The notes under the pieces are model-generated. The model saw nothing but the letters and a program-made list of their open reading frames with translations. It had not been told where the DNA came from and made no database searches. Positions 6,294 through 8,397 of a DNA stretch of 8,397 bases are shown here, one piece after another. Made by a program: the position numbers and the translations under genes. Source of the DNA: Bacillota bacterium (GTDB lineage Bacteria > Bacillota > Clostridia > Acetivibrionales > DSM-2933); the NCBI GenBank assembly GCA_030705945.1, contig JAUZPS010000181.1, positions 1-8,397 on the forward strand, in the 5' to 3' direction. The stretch's first letter is position 1. Every line of letters begins with the position of its first letter.

Positions 6294-6944
6294 ATGATAA
6301 AGAATATGTTGTTCGACTTTGATGGCTCTATCGTCAACACGAGGAAGCTTATTATTGATCTGTACAATGATATTGCCGAAGAAAACAATTTCAATAAAAT
6401 AGAGGAAACTGACCTTGAGTACTTAGGTAATCTTTCTTATGCAGAAAAAGCCAAACACTTAAATATTCCTTTTTATAAGATACAATATCTTTTTATCAGG
6501 GTTCTGAAAAATTACAAGAATCATCTTAGTTCCATCGGAATGATAGATGGCATGAAAGAGGTATTATACAAACTAAAAGAAAATAATATTAGACTTGGCA
6601 TAATTTCTTCCAATTCAGCCAAAACAATTTCAGAATATTTTCAGAAACAAAATATCTCTATATTTGATGAAATAGTTTCATCTAAGAGCCTTTTTGGGAA
6701 AGACAGCTCTATAAATAAATATATCAATAAATACAAGCTGGACAAATCAGAAACGTTATATGTTGGTGACGAGGTAAGAGACATATTAGCTTGCAAGAAA
6801 TGTAATTTAGGTATAATAGCCGTAACCTGGGGCTTTGACAAATCCCAGGCTTTAGCTGCCGAATCCCCGGATTTTCTGGTTAACTCGCCAGAAGAAATTT
6901 TTGAAGTACTTATGAATGTTGAAAAAAACTGCGGTGAGAGGTAA
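6294..6944 (+). CDS. HAD-superfamily hydrolase, phosphoglycolate phosphatase-like
   Basis: A 216-residue cytoplasmic HAD phosphatase of subfamily IA (Gph/PpaX-like). Motif I is FDFDGS at 7-12, with nucleophile D8 and acid D10; the usual DFDGT threonine is serine here. Motif II is GIISSNS at 102-108, with S105 or S106 as the hydroxyl residue. Motif III lysine is probably K136 (LFGKDSS). Motif IV is GDEVRD at 158-163. A helical cap occupies about 15-85. All catalytic residues are present, so the enzyme should be active on a small phosphate ester; the substrate cannot be told from sequence. The tail (AVTWGFDKSQAL, then a DFLVNSPEEIFEVL segment) is typical of phosphoglycolate or pyrophosphate phosphatases. 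The next gene begins three bases after the stop, so the two are almost certainly translated from one mRNA. Confidence 0.85.
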   Translation: MIKNMLFDFDGSIVNTRKLIIDLYNDIAEENNFNKIEETDLEYLGNLSYAEKAKHLNIPFYKIQYLFIRVLKNYKNHLSSIGMIDGMKEVLYKLKENNIRLGIISSNSAKTISEYFQKQNISIFDEIVSSKSLFGKDSSINKYINKYKLDKSETLYVGDEVRDILACKKCNLGIIAVTWGFDKSQALAAESPDFLVNSPEEIFEVLMNVEKNCGER

Positions 6945-6947
6945 ATT

Positions 6948-7451
6948 ATGAATTTAAAAGCAAAAGGAAAAAACAAAACACCAATTATCTTAATTGCCGG
7001 CGCAATTGTCGTTCTACTTGCGGCAACCGTGATAGTAATATCACTTTTCAGTATTAACAAAACCACAGTCAATAAAGAAGAATTCGATAAAAAGGTTGAC
7101 CAGTTGGAAAAATATACTGACAGCGGTAAATGGGATGACGCCACAAAGCTTGCTAATGAAATATTAGACATGAATCCTGAAAAATCCACAAAGGTTGATG
7201 TCTATTGGGAACTGGCTTTATGCCAAAGTTATCAGAAAAAATTTGATAAGGCAATTGAATATGCCAATACTATATTAAAACTTGACACTCCTAGCGGTCA
7301 CTTTTTATTAGGCCTTATCTATTCCGATACGAAAGATTACGAGAAAGCAAAGTATGAATTCAAATATGCCAGTATGACAGGTCCTAGCTATAAACAACAA
7401 GCAGATGAGCAAATTGCGGCTCTTGACAAACTTATCGCCGCTAATAAATAA
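6948..7451 (+). CDS. Membrane-anchored TPR-repeat protein
   Basis: A 167-residue protein with a short basic N-terminus (NLKAKGKNK), one transmembrane helix at about 12-35 (PIILIAGAIVVLLAATVIVI and onward), and a mostly helical, charged remainder at 43-167, presumably outside the cell. Helix pairs such as KWDDATKLANEILDMNP (61-77), FDKAIEYANTILKLD (99-113) and YEKAKYEFKYA (131-141) carry the W/Y, A and P spacing of tetratricopeptide repeats, giving about three units and a final helix. TPRs bind partner proteins or peptides; there is no catalytic motif. The ribosome binding site GAGAGG (6936-6941) lies inside the end of the HAD gene, 6 bases before the ATG, indicating coupled translation. No specific partner can be named. 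Confidence 0.8.
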   Translation: MNLKAKGKNKTPIILIAGAIVVLLAATVIVISLFSINKTTVNKEEFDKKVDQLEKYTDSGKWDDATKLANEILDMNPEKSTKVDVYWELALCQSYQKKFDKAIEYANTILKLDTPSGHFLLGLIYSDTKDYEKAKYEFKYASMTGPSYKQQADEQIAALDKLIAANK

Positions 7452-7476
7452 ATTACGCAGTACCAACAAAACTTAC

Positions 7477-7521
7477 TATAGATACCGAACTGTAAAGTCT
7501 TATATCAGTTCGATATCTATA
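7477..7521. terminator. Inverted repeat between convergent genes, possible terminator
   Basis: TATAGATACCGAACTG (7477-7492) pairs with CAGTTCGATATCTATA (7506-7521) over 16 positions with a single C-A mismatch and a 13-base loop. It lies 25 bases after the TPR gene stop. No T run follows on either strand, so it may be a weak terminator or simply a stabilising 3' hairpin. Confidence 0.45.
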
Positions 7522-7524
7522 AGT

Positions 7525-7596
7525 GGGCGTTTCAAAAACCTGATGTAATTGGTTTTCATAATACAAAACTTGAACAAGGATTTTTTTAAAACACCC
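7525..7596. repeat. 72-bp segment with IS-like inverted ends (possible MITE remnant or terminator)
   Basis: GGGCGTTTCAAAAA (7525-7538) is matched by the inverse GGGTGTTTTAAAAA at the other end (7596-7583), with 12 of 14 positions identical. The GGG-start, 14-base ends and 72-bp length recall a miniature inverted-repeat element. An inner pair, AAAACC 7535-7540 with GGTTTT 7551-7556, gives a small hairpin whose minus-strand side is followed by a T run, so it might instead help end pcrA transcription. No clear flanking duplication is seen. Confidence 0.35.
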
Positions 7597-7622
7597 TTAA
7601 TCACATCCAAGGCTAAATTTGC

Positions 7623-8396
7623 CTAACTGATTTTTGTAAGATTGGCGAATGCGGCCATGAGCCTTTTCATTCCCACATTTTCAAACTGTATTTCAAGTTT
7701 ATAGTCATCTTTTTCCTTTTCCATTGATGTTATTACACCAACGCCGAACTTCTTATGTCCAACCTTATCTCCCACCTTGAAATCAATCTTTGCCCCTTGA
7801 GTTTTTGCAGCGCCGACATCTGTCAGATTAAAAGTTCTGGGGAATGTGAATCCTGAATCCTTCTGAGTTCCTGCAGCTCCTCCTGCTGGTTTTGAAAATC
7901 CTGAGCTTGAATTACCGGTAGAGTAGCTCATAATAGTTTTTGATTTAGGCTCAGACCTTCCATAGCCTTCAATAAGTTCGCCGGGGATTTCTTTGAGAAA
8001 TCTTGAAGCCTTATTGTATGTCGTATTTCCAAATAAAGTTCTGCTTAAAGTGCTGGTCATATACAGCCTTTTTTTGGCTCTTGTTATACCTACATAACAA
8101 AGTCTTCTTTCTTCCTCCAGTTCATTCTCATCGGTGGCGGAGCGGTAACCCGGAAATATACCTTCCTCCATTCCAACCATGAAAACAGCTGGAAATTCAA
8201 GGCCCTTAGCGCTGTGCAGCGTCATCAATACGACGTTGTTGCGTTCTTCATCAAGATTATCAATATCCGCTACAAGGGAAATATTAGCCAGATACGCCCC
8301 AAGGCTCTTATCCTCTTCCCTTTCCTCAAATTCAATGGCTCCTGATATTAATTCCTGTATATTTTCCAGTCTTGATTGCGCTTCTTCCGTATTTTC
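7623..8396 (-). CDS. pcrA: ATP-dependent DNA helicase PcrA, C-terminal part (5' end outside window)
   Basis: The last 257 residues of a UvrD/PcrA superfamily 1A helicase; a full protein has about 740. The frame enters from the right edge without a start. Counting from the first visible residue, the region before and through helicase motif V reads VVLMTLHSAKGLEFPAVF (55-72), followed by GMEEGIFP. Motif VI is EERRLCYVGITRAKKRL, containing the arginine and glutamine-loop surroundings expected for ATP coupling. A low-complexity linker rich in Gly/Ser/Lys follows. The protein ends in the conserved C-terminal Tudor-like domain (GDKVGHKKFGVGVITSME to the end), which in PcrA binds RNA polymerase. PcrA unwinds DNA 3' to 5' in repair and replication restart. 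It is convergent with the HAD-TPR pair. Confidence 0.93.
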   Translation of the reverse strand, partial: ENTEEAQSRLENIQELISGAIEFEEREEDKSLGAYLANISLVADIDNLDEERNNVVLMTLHSAKGLEFPAVFMVGMEEGIFPGYRSATDENELEEERRLCYVGITRAKKRLYMTSTLSRTLFGNTTYNKASRFLKEIPGELIEGYGRSEPKSKTIMSYSTGNSSSGFSKPAGGAAGTQKDSGFTFPRTFNLTDVGAAKTQGAKIDFKVGDKVGHKKFGVGVITSMEKEKDDYKLEIQFENVGMKRLMAAFANLTKIS

Positions 8397-8397
8397 C

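Noticed and set aside
6641..7189. 182-codon minus-strand frame across the HAD-TPR junction
   Set aside because: It is antisense to HAD motifs III and IV and to the TPR membrane helix; it is rich in Ser and hydrophobic residues, as antisense frames often are.

Overview
The window looks like chromosomal DNA of a low-GC, Gram-positive anaerobe of the class Clostridia. A cellulolytic cluster III (Ruminiclostridium-type) organism is my best guess. The basis is AT-rich spacers, strong AGGAGG-type ribosome binding sites, Firmicute-style -35/-10 boxes, a PcrA helicase with a typical C-terminal tail, and exported multidomain proteins that combine carbohydrate-binding modules with enzyme domains. The genus is inferred from protein style, not from a database match.

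Layout. Positions 1-1561 (minus) hold the N-terminal 520 residues of a secreted protein: signal peptide, CBM35/6-like module, fibronectin III, second carbohydrate-binding-like module, then a zinc metallopeptidase region with an HEIGH motif. The gene runs off the left edge. Positions 1562-2142 hold no intact gene. This stretch contains the gene's leader, a 99-bp imperfect palindrome flanked by a 4-bp direct repeat, a short protein-like remnant, and a terminator. A tRNA-Pro(UGG) gene follows on the minus strand with its own promoter and terminator.

On the plus strand, 2461-6044 is a probable two-gene unit: a short TtcA-type tRNA thiolase (PP-loop plus three-cysteine iron-sulfur site) and, 17 bases later, a 948-residue exported phosphodiester glycosidase (NAGPA family) with two Ig-like repeats, a jelly-roll-like module and a C-terminal domain that resembles a metallophosphoesterase without its metal ligands. 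A hairpin follows. A second plus-strand pair at 6294-7451 encodes a HAD-family phosphatase and a membrane-anchored TPR protein. These two are separated by three bases. The spacer at 7452-7622 holds two inverted repeats between convergent genes, and the C-terminal third of pcrA (minus) runs off the right edge.

The window mixes housekeeping functions (tRNA-Pro, tRNA thiolation, PcrA) with cell-surface or extracellular glycan and glycoprotein processing (the M60-like protein and the NAGPA protein). I see no complete defence system, CRISPR array, intact insertion sequence or new multi-gene system. The points most worth a second look are the palindrome with its possible target duplication, the apparent ATC start codon of the ttcA-like gene, and the degenerate phosphoesterase tail of the NAGPA protein.
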